A stretch of DNA of 64,000 nucleotides from NCBI GenBank assembly GCA_009763385.1, contig CM019823.1, positions 177,266,995 to 177,330,994 on the forward strand, in the 5' to 3' direction. This DNA comes from Coix lacryma-jobi var. lacryma-jobi. Lineage: Eukaryota; Streptophyta; Magnoliopsida; Poales; Poaceae. Under the pieces are notes generated by a model that saw only the letters and a program-made list of their open reading frames with translations, had not been told where the DNA came from and made no database searches. Position numbers and translations under genes: made by a program. Position 1 is the first letter of the stretch, and each line of letters starts with the position of its first letter. Positions 48,415-60,121 of this stretch are shown here, in pieces.

Positions 48415-51400
48415 TCAATCATTTTTTGTTTGTGAACCATTTGCATTAGGGGATTCATCTGGCAGGAGACCCAGAAGAGGCAGAGGTAGCAGAGAACTGA
48501 GATTGCAAACCGCGATCAGCAGGGCAAGGTTTTCAAAGTTGTCTCTGCTGACTCCCAGTATTTGCGTTAGACCCGCGCCCACCAGACCGCCAGCAACACC
48601 TCCGGCATTGGAAATGGACATCAAAGTGGCAAATAAAGTTGCTTCCACTCCCGCAGGGCACAACTTTGCAACCAACACCAGGACAGGCATAAAGGAAGCC
48701 TAAAACATAAGTTTATGTAAGGTGTCAAAAGCAGTTGCAGGTCCAGATGTCTTAATGTTCAAAATTTATATGAAATCTACTGAATTTATTATATCATAGT
48801 AACGATAACGAATGACTATATGAACGAATGCCATATTTAAACCTGGACATTCAACTCCTGTAAGACTTTGGTAGCATATTCATATTCTGCACAATCAATT
48901 TAGTCTTGATATTTACACTTTTGCTATTTCTTTTTTGGTATTTACACCTTTGCTGTTCTTTAATATTATTTATTCCTTCTGTGCCAATCCTAATGCATGG
49001 TAGGCATATAAAAGAAATGTTGACATGTAGATTTTCATTAACAGGAACAAAAACAGCTCTCTTGCAGCATACCACCTCACAAAATTGCAGTACCAAGATC
49101 CTAAACAATATATGGTTTTAGGGCAATGTTTGGAATGTGGGAAAACTTTTCTGTTCCTATGTTTTTCCTATGAGATTGAACTGATTCCTGTGGAATTCCT
49201 GCATTCCAAACAGGCCCTAGAGTTTTGTTCCCTCCAAGTAGTATATCACTTCAAATACCAAGCATGCAATGATTATTTCTTGAATTATGTAGTTGTTGCG
49301 AAAGTGTTTCATACCTGACCAAGGACTGTGATAATCAATGAATCCCCAATGGAGAACCATTCGTCGCTTATGCCAAGCTTCCGGTTGAGCCCAGTGACAA
49401 GAAGAACCTGAAAAATACACAAGCAAACTTGATTTGCCAACATAGATTGCAGGAACAACACTAAACAAGTAAGCACAGAAGAGGACCTGTGTCATTCCAA
49501 GAGCAGAACCTAAAATTGTTGTCACCAGAAATATTTTCCTCAATGGAACTTCCTTCAAAAATGAATTATACACTCCGATACCCAGTAAGGATGCAACAGA
49601 TGTAACGAGCGTAACACGTCCTAGTAATTCTGGAGTAAATCCAAGCTTATTTGTGCTGAAATGCATCAGAAGATAGCATAAGATTCAGTCATTTTAAAGA
49701 GATGTAATACAGAGATTTCTAAGGTACATACAAGAGCAATAAGAATTTTATGGCAAAGTTCTGGATTTATGTACCTAGAGTATTAATTCATTACAGATAT
49801 ACTACTATAAAGTAAAATGTGATGAATATGATACTTTATTCACATTGCCAAGAAGAATGCAACAAATCTAATTAATTTCAGATTTGCTATGCAGTAAACC
49901 ATAATCTATAAGCCCATATCTCATAGAATTTAAATTGATTACTAATCCTGGTACCAGTAAATCAGCTTAGAACCCCAGCACTAGAGTAGGTAATTTTAGC
50001 ATGGAAGGAAATAATTTCTGATCAAACCGCTGCTATCCAAGATCAACACAAGCTTGATGCAGATCCAGCACTAGATTCCAGAATTTTAACATTTCTGTTG
50101 AAACTTCAGATATCCAAGATCAGAGCTAGATGCAGATCCAGCACCAGCAGTTATCAACAAGAATTCAAACTTATCCAGCACCAGCAGTTTCAAGTTCAGA
50201 ATTAATTGCTCTAAGCAAGAATTCAAACTTTCTTCTATCACATTTTCAATACTCAAAATCTGTTGTTAGACTTTACTGAGACGGGAAAGAAGGGAGCAGC
50301 CATGGTAAGAAGAGGAGGTGCCCAACCCTAACCGCCCGTGGCCCCGCGGCAGCCGCCGCCGGCGGCGCCGGCCGCCACCCCGGCGCCGGTGCCGCACCCC
50401 TCCCCCTCCCATCCCTCCCCTCCTCCCCCCGCAGCACCCACTCCCACTCCCGCCTCCGCCTCCCCTCTGCCAGGCGCAGGGGCCGTCCATGGCGCGTCCT
50501 CGCCGGAGCTGGCGTGCCCAGAGCTGGCTGATCCGGCGCTGGCATGCCCGGGGGCACCGGGTCCGGTGCTCATGGGCGTGGGGGCGGCGCGCACGGCCAG
50601 GGCCGACCCGCAGGGGCCTTGGTCGCCGCCACCTCCTCCGCTGCAACTAAGGGGCCGACCCGCAGGGGCCTTGGTCACCGCCCCCTCCACCGTCGCCGTT
50701 GAGGAGCCGCCGCCGGAGTTGGAGGTCGGCGGCGCGTGCTCCCTGACCTCCGCAGGGGCCGGATCCGGCAGCCTGCACGCCTCCATGCCTCCCCGGCCAC
50801 TGCGGCCAAGGATCGACCGACCTGCGCGGTTGCGGCTGGCGGCGCCTCGGGGTCCCCTGCAACCGCCGCTGCCTCCCCCGGAGCTGGGGTTGAAGCCCCG
50901 CGGGACTCCTGGCCACCTTCCACCGGTCTTGAGGCGGGGGGCACCTCGCCTGGGGAAGACGCCGCCCCATCCTCGTCGCCGGTGGAAGAGACGGTCATCA
51001 TCGAGGACGTCCCTGAGGACGGGGACGACGACGGCGCCGACGAGGGCTCGGTCGTGGAAGCGGGTGTCGCTGGCCTCGACGTCTTCCTCATCAACCCATC
51101 CGCCCCCGCCCCGAGCCCGTCGTCCACCCTGTCTCCCCATGCCGCGCCGTTCCATCCTGGCGGTTGCTCGGCGGGGCGTCCCAAGTTTAGCCGATGGGCG
51201 GATGACGACTGCGACTCATCCTGCGAGGAGCAGCCCCCGTCCTATCTGGATGTCGCCCGTCGGCCGGTGGTGGCAGCGCCCGTGGATCTGCGTGGTGCTC
51301 CAACCGTGATGCCGGTCCGCAGCGGCGCGGTTGCGGGGCGGTGTGAGCCTCAGCGAAGACGAAGGAAGCGCGGGAAGCGCGGGCGGCCGCGTCCTCAGCT

Positions 51401-54400
51401 GGTGCGCGGCCTGCCCGTTCGGCCAGCGGAGGGTCGTGCCCCTGCCCGCAGACGTCGCGCGCGCAGGCTGGGAGGGTGCGTCTACTCCGGCGAGCGTGAG
51501 CGCCCCCCAGTACGCCTGCAGCTTGGCTCACGTGAGCGTCTTCCTGTCCACCAGCGGTTGGGGTCATCACGCCGGGCAACCGCCCCGGATGTCGACGGGT
51601 GGCAGCGTGTGCTCCCACAGCGCCCTGCTCCACCATCGCAGGCGCCGCGGTCACGGAGTTCGCGGCAGCGCCATGCGGCGAACGCTGGGGGGCACACCGG
51701 CCCACGGCAGTTCCCGGCTTACGCTGATGGTCGTTGCTTCAAGTGCCTAGCGAGGGGGCACCGCGTCGCCACCTGCAACCTACCATGGCGGTGCCTTCGT
51801 TGCTACGCCCTTGGCCACTTCGCGCAGGATTGCAAGAGGCCGTGGCGTGACAACGCCGCCAAGCGCGTCGCTCGGCCAAGCATCGTGAGCGGCGGGCATG
51901 CTTCCACTGGGGCTGCCGGCTCGGCTGACACCGGCCACTCTCAACGTGGCCGTGGTCACCGCTCCCGTCGGCGCCGACGCAAGAAGAGACAGGAGGCGAG
52001 CACCACCAAGCAAGTCGAGGGCCCGGGCCTCGGGTCACCCGCTGCTGAATCGAGGGCCACCTGGATGGATGTTGCCTGGGCCACAATTCTTGAAGGTCCG
52101 CTGCCGCCGTTCGACAGCATGCGACCGGCCACGCCGGGAGGGCCAACCCCGGAGCCGGTGGCCGCCCCTCCAGCGGTGCCACCTGCCGAAGAGGACCCGA
52201 CCATGGAGGAGCCCCCTACTGCGTTCGAACTGCCTAGTGCGCCCGTTGTGGGGGCACGCGGACAGGATGGTGCACCGAGGGGGCCTGAGCGGGTTAAGCC
52301 GCTGCTCGTCTACGGCCGCCGCAAAGCACTCGGAGCGGACCTCCCACCGGACGTGGTTGAGGTCCATACGACGGACGCAGCGGTGGCGAAGGAGCTCGAC
52401 GCGCCGGCGGTTGACGCCACAGAGGAGGACGGTCTGGGAGCAGAGGAAGCTGATGGAGGCACAAAGACAGAGGACGACGGTGCTTGCGCCGCCTTCTGCA
52501 GGAAAATGTTCTCGAAGGCCCCGGAGCCGCTGCTTCCAAGACCGGCCTCTCCTCCAAAACAGCAGGCCAGAAAGCCAAGGACCAGAAGAGCTAGAAGGAC
52601 ACTAGCTCCCACCCGGTCGAGCCTGCGTCTGGCCGCTCGTCCGTCCTCCACGCCGGTGGCACAGCGTGCCCAGCTTCGGCTAATGCGCGACCTGGAGTTC
52701 ATCGATGGCAAGTCGTCGGCGACGGATGCAGCAGTCACCGAGTACATTGACAGTTTTGGGCAGAACCTTCCTGACAAAGCGATCAAGGCTCTACGGACTG
52801 CGGCGAGGCTTGACGACATTGAGCTTTGCAAGGCGCTAGCTGCATTTGCGGCGGCCTCAGGGGCAGACGTGGTGGAGGTGCCATGATAGTGCAACCATTA
52901 GATGCACGTTGGTTGTTTTTTAGAACGTGAGTAGTCAGTATTAGTTTTTTTCCACACCTAGTTTGACAGTCTGTCAAACCTAGGAGGTTGTTTTTGCGCT
53001 ACTTGTGCATGTAATTCTCCTTCTCCTTATTAATATAAGCCGGACTTGATCCATGATCTTTCAAAAAAAAAAGAAATAAATCTAACACAACAGCCCATAG
53101 CAATTAAGATGATGAAATGAGTCTGTGAACATACATGAAGAAAAACATGGCAGAGTCTGATTGAGGTGTTGCTTGCCAAAGGAATATGAACAAGGTGGGT
53201 AGGAATATGCTGGGTTGCTTTACTGAATTCCAAATCTGCATGATACGCTGCTTAGAGCTCTCAATTAATTCTGAACCTGAAACTGAAAGTGAGACTGAAC
53301 ATTCCTCCAAAGGTAAGCGATCTTCATTTACAAGAACTGCAACAGTAGATGTCATCAGTGGCAAAAGTGCCGTAACACCAAAGACAGATCTGCATTCATG
53401 GGAGCACCTGATCAGTGAACTGTAAACACACCAAGAAGCTTCATCAGCTGTTATCTGGTCTATTAGCAACACAACCTTACGCCATAAGTATCCACTAAAG
53501 AACCACTGAAGTATGCACTCAGAACTCCTCCAAAGGCTGAGGATCCCCAACATAGCGACTGGAGAGATCCAGATGTACTCTGTGATTCACCTCGAGCTCT
53601 CTCAACCACCATAGAATCAACCACCTGAATTGTTTTTTCAGTTATATTTTGAAAACAAACCAGAAGTTCAAACAGTTGCGTCGTGCAATGTGCTGAACAC
53701 GTATATGAAATCAGAAGGCACACATGCAAAACTTTTGATGTTTTAGATAAACTAATGATAGATATTAGTTGCCACACATGACACCCATACAGAGTTGAGT
53801 TGTTTTAACAAGATAACAATGGAGTAAATGATGCATCTCTGATAATGGCATTTATGATGCAGTGTGGCTGACCAACCAGCGGCGTGTTGTAGTTTTGGAA
53901 AGATTTTCAAAATTAGTTGAAAACATAACTAGAACATCATGGTTGCATATATGCTCTTGTTTTCAGTCTATATGCTGTCTCTGCATTATAGCTCCATGGA
54001 ATGAACAAAGCATAAATAAAATGTAATAGATGCACAACAATCCAAAAGTTGAACTGAAACATTTTAAGCAAGCATTTTCCTACTTACAACATCAGAGACA
54101 GCAACAGCAAGAGATCCAAGAACAATAGAGAGTGCTGCACTATATTTATCATCCACAATAGTGGCCATCAAACTCCATGAAAGTGCTCCAAGGATGCCTG
54201 ATAGAAATAGGTATGATCGTCTTCGGTATCCAAAGAGAGGGATGGAATCACTGTATAGGGAAATACCAACAGTACAACAATGCAATTAAGTGCATACTAT
54301 ATATACAGAAAGAAAGGGATGGTAGGAAAGATATTTGGTATTTTGGTGAAACCTGATAAAGCCATAGAGGGGCTTGACCAACCACGGCAAGGCTGAGAAC

Positions 54401-55747
54401 CCAGATATAACTGCTGTCTAGAAAACACAAACCAAGTTAATCTATGTACCTAGATCACTTTTTTTTTCACACAAAAAATGTTCTAAGGGACTGCAGTTGA
54501 CTTGATGTACTCATACTGCTTATGATCCAGCGAAACAAAAACACACATGCCTGGAGATTGAAAACTGAAATGGACTAGTGTATGGATGAAGCAAACAAGG
54601 ACCTTCACCGCCATACCTCTGCTGGCTCAAGATGAAGATCATCTTTTAAGTAGAAGCTGACAGCAAGCCTGGAAAGGCCTAAAACTCCTTGCACAAAATA
54701 AACAATAGCAACAGCCACATTATCAGGGGACAAATCAACCCCAAATACTTTCAAGTATCTTGACTTGGACATGCTCTTCGAAAGGCCTTCTGTATTATAT
54801 TGCCACTTTTGCCACTCCTCGTGGTCTGCATTTTTTGTGTCCTCTTCTTTCAAAGTTACTCGATATCTTGGTTTTGCACTTCCTAAAATAGATAACGTGA
54901 TGAAAATGAAAGCACAACCTACTTGACATCCAAACATTACAGCTAGCTTACTATAGTCTATAAGAAGCAAACAGAAAAGAAAAAGACTAGACCAATGTTA
55001 TGCGTCACTATTCTGTGATTATCATTATGCAAGGATTAGGAATTGTGTTATCTGCAAGGCACGTGACAAGTGTCAACTATCTTATCTAGTAGAAGTTTCT
55101 GAAAAAGAACACTGACTGAAAAAGGTTGGTGGCTTGGTGCTGCAACTATGCAGGCAAAGTAGAGAAATGTCTCCTGACATGTTCTCTGGATGGCCGCACA
55201 CACTTTAAGAAAGTCCTGCGACTGCATAAACGAAAACCAGAGGTCTCGATGCTTCCCCAAACAAATTTACCAAGTTTCCAGAAGTTAGCTGTGGAAAATT
55301 CAGCCATAGCACTCCACTGGTGCTTGCTTACCGAGACAACCACATGCTTCGCCCTCCCTCTCCGAGCACAATGCAAACCTCCACTCCAAAATTTTCTTAT
55401 CCGCAGCTCCTTACCACACACGAATTGCTTTACAATTACGATCTATAGCTAAGCCTGCGCGGCTCACCCGTCCTGCGGTCCGAGGAGGACGTGTTGCTGC
55501 CGTCTAGGCCGGGGGGTCCTGGAGCCGCCTCCTCGTCGTCGTACGAGCCGCGGCGGCCTGAGCTGCCGCCGAGCGCCGTCTCCGGCGGGCGGCCGCAGCG
55601 GCACCCGTGCTCCAGCGGGAGGCGGCGGCGGCGGCGATCGTGGCCGGCGAAGATTAGGTACGAGGCAGCCGTAGCGGTGGCGGTGGCGGTGGCGCTCGGG
55701 AGCGGAAGGGGCAGCGGGGACGGGGAGAACAGGACCCTGAAGGCCAT
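48415..55747 (-). CDS. FBT1: Folate-biopterin transporter, chloroplast FBT1-like, 574 aa, 9 exons
   Basis: This is a membrane carrier of the folate-biopterin transporter family (major facilitator fold, about 12 membrane spans); the Arabidopsis FBT1 relative moves folates across the chloroplast envelope. Inferred exons, in gene order: 55468-55747, 54617-54882, 54353-54417, 54088-54250, 53476-53624, 53135-53389, 49487-49655, 49315-49407 and 48415-48699. They total 1725 bp with all phases matching. Family signatures are clear: VKPLYGFISDSIPLFGYRRR, SDVVVDSMVVERARGES, TNKLGFTPELLGRV, ISDEWFSIGDSLI and ATLFATLMSISNAGG. The N-terminus is Ser/Ala/Thr-rich then basic, consistent with a transit peptide. 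Intron 6 is 3.5 kb because a LINE fragment lies in it in the opposite orientation. The gene appears intact. Confidence is high in family, moderate in the exact paralogue. Confidence 0.92.
50280..53070 (+). mobile_element. LINE fragment (ORF1 region plus 3' tail) in FBT1 intron 6
   Basis: A GC-rich block with an ORF1-like reading frame is followed by a short non-coding segment and a poly-A run at about 53060-53070, giving the head-to-tail polarity of a LINE. No reverse transcriptase or endonuclease ORF2 is present between ORF1 and the tail, so it is internally deleted or belongs to a non-autonomous family. I could not identify a target duplication; the 5' boundary is approximate. A 50-bp segment containing GACCCGCAGGGGCCTTGGTC is tandemly duplicated near 50605-50690. 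Confidence 0.7.
50736..52886 (+). CDS. LINE ORF1-like nucleic-acid-binding protein (716 aa frame)
   Basis: The frame encodes a low-complexity Pro/Ala/Arg-rich N-terminal part, the phrase DGWQRVLPQR that is common just before the zinc knuckles of grass LINE ORF1 proteins, and then two CCHC knuckles, CFKCLARGHRVATC and CLRCYALGHFAQDC (about residues 333-365). The C-terminal 60 residues are helical in look and end GADVVEVP. This is a Gag-like RNA-binding protein, not an enzyme. A second open frame at 50338-51309 overlaps its N-terminal part in a different phase, so the original ORF1 may have begun near 50338 and suffered a frameshift. It lies antisense to FBT1, inside an intron, and is unlikely to serve the host. 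Confidence 0.65.
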   Translation: MLPDLRRGRIRQPARLHASPATAAKDRPTCAVAAGGASGSPATAAASPGAGVEAPRDSWPPSTGLEAGGTSPGEDAAPSSSPVEETVIIEDVPEDGDDDGADEGSVVEAGVAGLDVFLINPSAPAPSPSSTLSPHAAPFHPGGCSAGRPKFSRWADDDCDSSCEEQPPSYLDVARRPVVAAPVDLRGAPTVMPVRSGAVAGRCEPQRRRRKRGKRGRPRPQLVRGLPVRPAEGRAPARRRRARRLGGCVYSGERERPPVRLQLGSRERLPVHQRLGSSRRATAPDVDGWQRVLPQRPAPPSQAPRSRSSRQRHAANAGGHTGPRQFPAYADGRCFKCLARGHRVATCNLPWRCLRCYALGHFAQDCKRPWRDNAAKRVARPSIVSGGHASTGAAGSADTGHSQRGRGHRSRRRRRKKRQEASTTKQVEGPGLGSPAAESRATWMDVAWATILEGPLPPFDSMRPATPGGPTPEPVAAPPAVPPAEEDPTMEEPPTAFELPSAPVVGARGQDGAPRGPERVKPLLVYGRRKALGADLPPDVVEVHTTDAAVAKELDAPAVDATEEDGLGAEEADGGTKTEDDGACAAFCRKMFSKAPEPLLPRPASPPKQQARKPRTRRARRTLAPTRSSLRLAARPSSTPVAQRAQLRLMRDLEFIDGKSSATDAAVTEYIDSFGQNLPDKAIKALRTAARLDDIELCKALAAFAAASGADVVEVP

Positions 55748-56398
55748 GGTTGCGACTTGCGAGCTTCGTTTTGCTTCTCTCCTCTCCTCCCGTTTCCTCG
55801 GGCTCAGCAGTCTCGCCGCGCCGCGCCAACGCCTCCTTCTCTCTCCCCCTCAGAAAAAGGCCCGGCCATATGTTGGGCCTGCCTCAATGACGGCCCATAC
55901 CGCGCAATGTATGAAGCCTGGTAGCTCTACGGCCCAATGCAGATCAGGCCTATCTTTGAGCCCGTTATGCAAGCTGGAAATAACCACACGGTGTGTCACT
56001 GTTATTCTTCACACAAGAATAGATGCTGCTATGTTTCCAATTTATATCTCGAGATGCGATTGAACTAGGCTAATTTTCTCCTACTACTAGTATAAAAAGC
56101 TTTACAAAAGGTAACATCCTGTCTGCACTAACCAGTAACCAATGCACCACTCTGAAAACCAGCTGCACACAGACCTGACAAACTGATACAAACCTACGGC
56201 TAGGCTACGAAGCATCTATAGTGGCATGTACTGATGAGACTGGATTACACACAACAACTGATTGGGCATCTTCGGTGGATCTCAATTCTCATGGCGGTAG
56301 CAAAACAGACACCCTGGCCCTCCACTGGAAAGCATCATGGTCCGATGCGAACCACCCCTTTTTTTTCCCTCAACAGAATTAACGGGATTCTTCTTGAA
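55748..56398. other. Region between FBT1 and the CaaX-motif gene
   Basis: The first part is the FBT1 leader and promoter. The remainder holds the 3'UTR of the minus-strand gene ending at 56399. No other gene is seen. Confidence 0.45.
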
Positions 56399-58229
56399 TC
56401 ATTGGATAACGCAAACACATGTCGAGATGCCGTCTCCGTCATCAAGCAAGTCCCCGCATTCGCTGTATCAGATCACAAGAGGCACAGTGTGAGATTAGCA
56501 AACCAGCAAGGCTCCACCAGGAAAGGTTTAGAAGTCTGTCAAGTAAGTCAAGCTAATCCATCCAAATGTGACACAACATGAACAGAAGCGTCTCTAGAAT
56601 ATGGAGAAGTTATATGAGAGTGATGTGCACATGATATCCCCTGCAATAAAAAGAAGGAAAGCAATGTCCTTCTGTTGCTTGATTTCGATTGCTGCATACA
56701 AGATAGAACTGTTGAATAGCAACATCACATATATTAGTGTACCCTTCTACGAAAGTGATGTTGATCCTCTATATTCGTCACTTCGATAGTAACTTTTACA
56801 GAGCAGTCAAGTCTTTAAGGTGAAGTCAAATAGCATGATGATTGGTGGATAGGGAATTTCTTACTGGGACGCGGTGATGACCAAGAATAAGTGTTTGGTT
56901 GAAATATTTTTATCGGCCTGACATTATTTATCTTTCTGCATTTTTAGTCCTGACTAGAAACCTATGTAAAAAAAGCTATATCAATCTCTGTTGACCTGCG
57001 AGTTATTCCAATGCTTTCAAAGCAGAAATGCAGAACAAAAATAAGAAAATGAGGATATAAAGATCAACACTGACTGACAGGATATGAAATTATGCAAGTA
57101 AAATTGAGAGATGGAACCGTGCACTCAGACTGCTTCAATGTCATTTTGCTAGTATCTAAAAATATGAAGCTGATAGAATATCATAGATGCGAGCATATAA
57201 GTGTAATTTTGTATCCGGATTTTTCCTAAATAGAGCTAAAAGTTTCTGCAATAAACACTCCTACAACAATGGATCCACAATTGTGATTTATGTATAAAAT
57301 TGGAATGCTAATCTGAACACAAAAAAAGCAAACTTAATCTCTGCTAGAAGTGTACAATCATGCACACACAAATGCAGTGCCGCGTAAAAATATTATCTCC
57401 TTAATTACTGGGTTTGTACACCTACTCCGACATGGTTAAATATTTGACGTAAACACTATGACCAAGTTTCCCAAGTTGTATAGTAAGGAGACTTGTTCTA
57501 CTTCTATCCCTGGAATAGCAAGAGACTTATTATATCCCTGGCTGGAATAGCAAGACAATGCCAGCCATCGTCGGACCTAAACAAATGGAAAATATCTGTG
57601 ATCCTATCTGGCTGGCATATAAGCATGGTTTCACACTTATGCTCAAGTCAACACAACACAAACTAATTTAAAATAAGAACCATGCCTGGCAGAAAAATAG
57701 CTCGCCAGAATCCAAGCACGTAGAAAACTCATCTAGTTGATCTAAAATGTATAAGAAACAGAACATACAACAGCACACGATAGCAATACAACCATCAAGT
57801 GGATGCTACTCTAACCCAATATTCCAATTTCATGGACAGATGTGGCCAGTTCATCGAGAAAGATGGTATATACCTTGGCTCGTACTCCTTAATCTGTGTC
57901 AGATCTTTCCCGAGCAAATCCAGCCACTTTACATTGCCTTTGTCGGCACACTCGTCATCGCCGCAGCTGGTTTTCTTCAGGCAACTCTTAGCCGGCGCCG
58001 GCGACGCCGTCGGCGCCTTCTCACCATCGTCGCGCTTCTCAGCGTCTTCGTCCTTTCCGGCTACCGGCATCTCTATCTTCTGAACCGGAGGCGGCTCCTC
58101 CTCAGCGATGGCGGCCGGGCGCGACGCCGGCGGAGAGGCAGCGTCGCAGCTCGCATCTTTGGATTGGGGGAGGCAGGGGATGAAGCGCAAGGGGCCGGCG
58201 CAGTGGCTCTCACAATGGGAGAGCCTCAT
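56399..58229 (-). CDS. Small conserved plant protein with C-terminal CaaX motif, 2 exons
   Basis: Exon 1 ends at 57874 with a GT donor after codons for KEYEP plus AG. Exon 2 is only 64 bp (56399-56462), follows a TACAG acceptor, and reads ECGDLLDDGDGISTCVCVIQ then stop. The join restores the Ser of the conserved EPSE motif that I recall from homologous plant proteins of unknown function, which share KSCLKKT..., KGNVKWLDLLGKDLT.IKE.EPSE and a Cys-rich end. The last four residues, CVIQ, fit a CaaX prenylation box, and the extra upstream Cys could be acylated; membrane attachment is inference. The start is uncertain: ATG 58229 gives 139 residues, while the next in-frame ATG at 58070 gives 86. 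The 1411-bp intron holds nothing recognisable. The function is unknown. Confidence 0.65.
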
Positions 58230-58831
58230 CAAAGTCGGGGACGGGAGCACGGGAAGCTGGTGCCAAAGTACAGCCAGGCCTGGCTCCAAGAGCACACCAC
58301 ATCAATCGAATCTGGCGACTGGCAGAGGAGCAGATCGAGGTGCTGCTGCTGAATGCAACCAGGAATCGAGCCTGCCGACAAGAGGAGCTGCGAATCTCTG
58401 TGCAGGTGAACTGCGGAAGCGAGGAGAACTGCCGACAAGAGTTGTACTGCTAGATTGGCAGGGAGGCAGCGGGGAGAAGTGGAGAAGAGGAGGTTGTTGT
58501 GTGCGAGAGAGAAAGGAGGAACTGAAGCCCCGTTTCAGCTTGCCGCCGCCGCCTCCCGGGGTCGTGCTTTGCTTGGGACTGCTTGATTAGACCCCTAAAT
58601 ATTATTACTATATTTAGAGCAGGTATAATAACAGACGGTAAGCTGACTAAGTACGGGATGCAAGTGGGTACCCAATGGGTATTTTGGGTCAGCTAACTAT
58701 TTACGGTTGAATGTCATTCTAGTTCACTTTTTCACTTTCCTCAAACTACAAAAATGTCATCCTAGTTCACTTGATCAATTTTTTGGGTCGACCCAATGAC
58801 CCAAAATATTTTAAACTTGCATCTCTACTAA

Positions 58832-58998
58832 GGGGTGTTTGGTTCTCACCCCCTAGAGTTTAGGCACTAAAGTTTAGTGGAGGTGACTTTAGTGGTAGTG
58901 TTAAAAATGACTTTTAGTTGAGGTGTTTGGAACTATAGTGACTAAAAGTAACTAAACTTTAGTGGCTAAACTCTAGGGAGTGGGAACCAAACACCCCC
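58832..58998. mobile_element. Short MITE with GGGGTGTTTGGTTC ends
   Basis: GGGGTGTTTGGTTC at 58832-58845 is exactly inverted at 58984-58997. CTAA precedes the left end and CTAA follows the right end. The interior consists of CTAAAGTTTAGTGG-type motifs in both orientations. Confidence 0.75.
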
Positions 58999-59137
58999 TA
59001 AATACTGAGGTAGATAAAAGAGAAAAAAAGAGGTAGATGAGAGAAAAAAAGAGAGGTAGATGAGAGAGAATAAGAGAGAGAAAGAAACGGTCTGTAAGCT
59101 TACAATCGGCTCAAACACAAAGAAACTGTGTGAGACA

Positions 59138-59360
59138 GCTAGAAGAAGTTTGTAAGAAACCTTACAACCAGCAAGTTAGTTATATTATTAATCTTGTTTT
59201 TAGACACTAATTAGAAGTACTAAATATTAACTAATTTGAGCTAACTATTATACGAGCAGACTGAAAGAAGGCTAGAAGAAACTTTACAGCCACCAAGCTA
59301 GCTGTATTATTAATCTTGTTCTTAGACACTAATTAGAAGTACTAAATATGAACTAATTTT
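59138..59360. repeat. Direct duplication, about 100 bp per copy
   Basis: GCTAGAAGAA followed by a shared stretch containing TTAGACACTAATTAGAAGTAC occurs from 59138 and again from 59271, separated by about 30 bp. The copies differ at a modest number of sites. Confidence 0.75.
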
Positions 59361-59723
59361 ACAACTAATTATATAGTTTGTAACTAAATAGCATGACCAA
59401 TCTATAAATCCTAACTAACCTACAATTACTCTATGTTGATTGTAGCACCATATGAGCTAATATGCCTAATTATAATAGATTTGTCTTATCAATTAGTCAT
59501 TGTTTATGTAATTAGTTTGTAATTGGTTTAAGTTTTGTCCTTCTAATTAGATATTTTGATACATTTGATAAACTTAAAATATTTTAGTTTAGTGGAGGTT
59601 TATTTATATTTTTAATAGAATCTAAAAAAGGTTCAGAGTTGGAGGTTAAAAATTAAGAATAGTACCAAATTTGTTGGTTTTATTGAAGATCACATTGATT
59701 GATTTGTGAACAAAATTAAAAAA

Positions 59724-59913
59724 GACAGTGAGGTGCGTACATATAGTTGGCATGCTACTATGGACATTCGATGTATAGGTTTTAGAAAAGGTTCAGAAGT
59801 TAACAATAACGTAGATGGACAGTGAGGTGTGTGACACGTATAGTTGGCATGCTACTCCGGACATCCGATGTATAGGTTTTAGAATAGGTTTAGAAGTTAG
59901 CGATAACGTAGAT
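59724..59913. repeat. Tandem duplication, about 95-bp unit
   Basis: Two adjacent copies begin GACAGTGAGGTG (59724 and 59818) and end ATAACGTAGATG, sharing TAGTTGGCATGCTACT and CGATGTATAGGTTTTAGAA. A shorter third trace, GATAACATAGATGGCGACGATATC, follows near 59947. Confidence 0.75.
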
Positions 59914-60001
59914 GGTGATGATATCGGCTCTCCCACCCCTGATAGGCGATAACATAGATGGCGACGATATCCGCTCCCCACCATCTTGATAGCTATGGTA
60001 T

Positions 60002-60121
60002 CTGTTCGCTTGAGCTACTCTGCTGATTTTAATTTATATAGACCAGCTGTGAAACAATATTTTTTTTCATAAAAAAACATCGTACGGATCAACCGAATCG
60101 GCTTATAGCTCAAGCGAACAG
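60002..60121. mobile_element. Very short MITE, 120 bp
   Basis: CTGTTCGCTTGAGCT at 60002-60016 is inverted exactly at 60107-60121. The interior is AT-rich and non-coding. DNA from 60122 to 60722 shows no gene. Confidence 0.7.

Noticed and set aside
50328..52894. Minus-strand ORFs within the LINE
   Set aside because: They have no domain and oppose an ORF with two clear CCHC knuckles.
55464..55829. Alternative upstream start for the folate transporter in another frame
   Set aside because: The frame is not that of the conserved exons; ATG 55747 gives a transit-like N-terminus in phase with exon 2.
57747..58590. Plus-strand ORFs of 201 and 160 aa over the CaaX-motif gene
   Set aside because: They are antisense to exon 1 and its leader, and lack conserved motifs.
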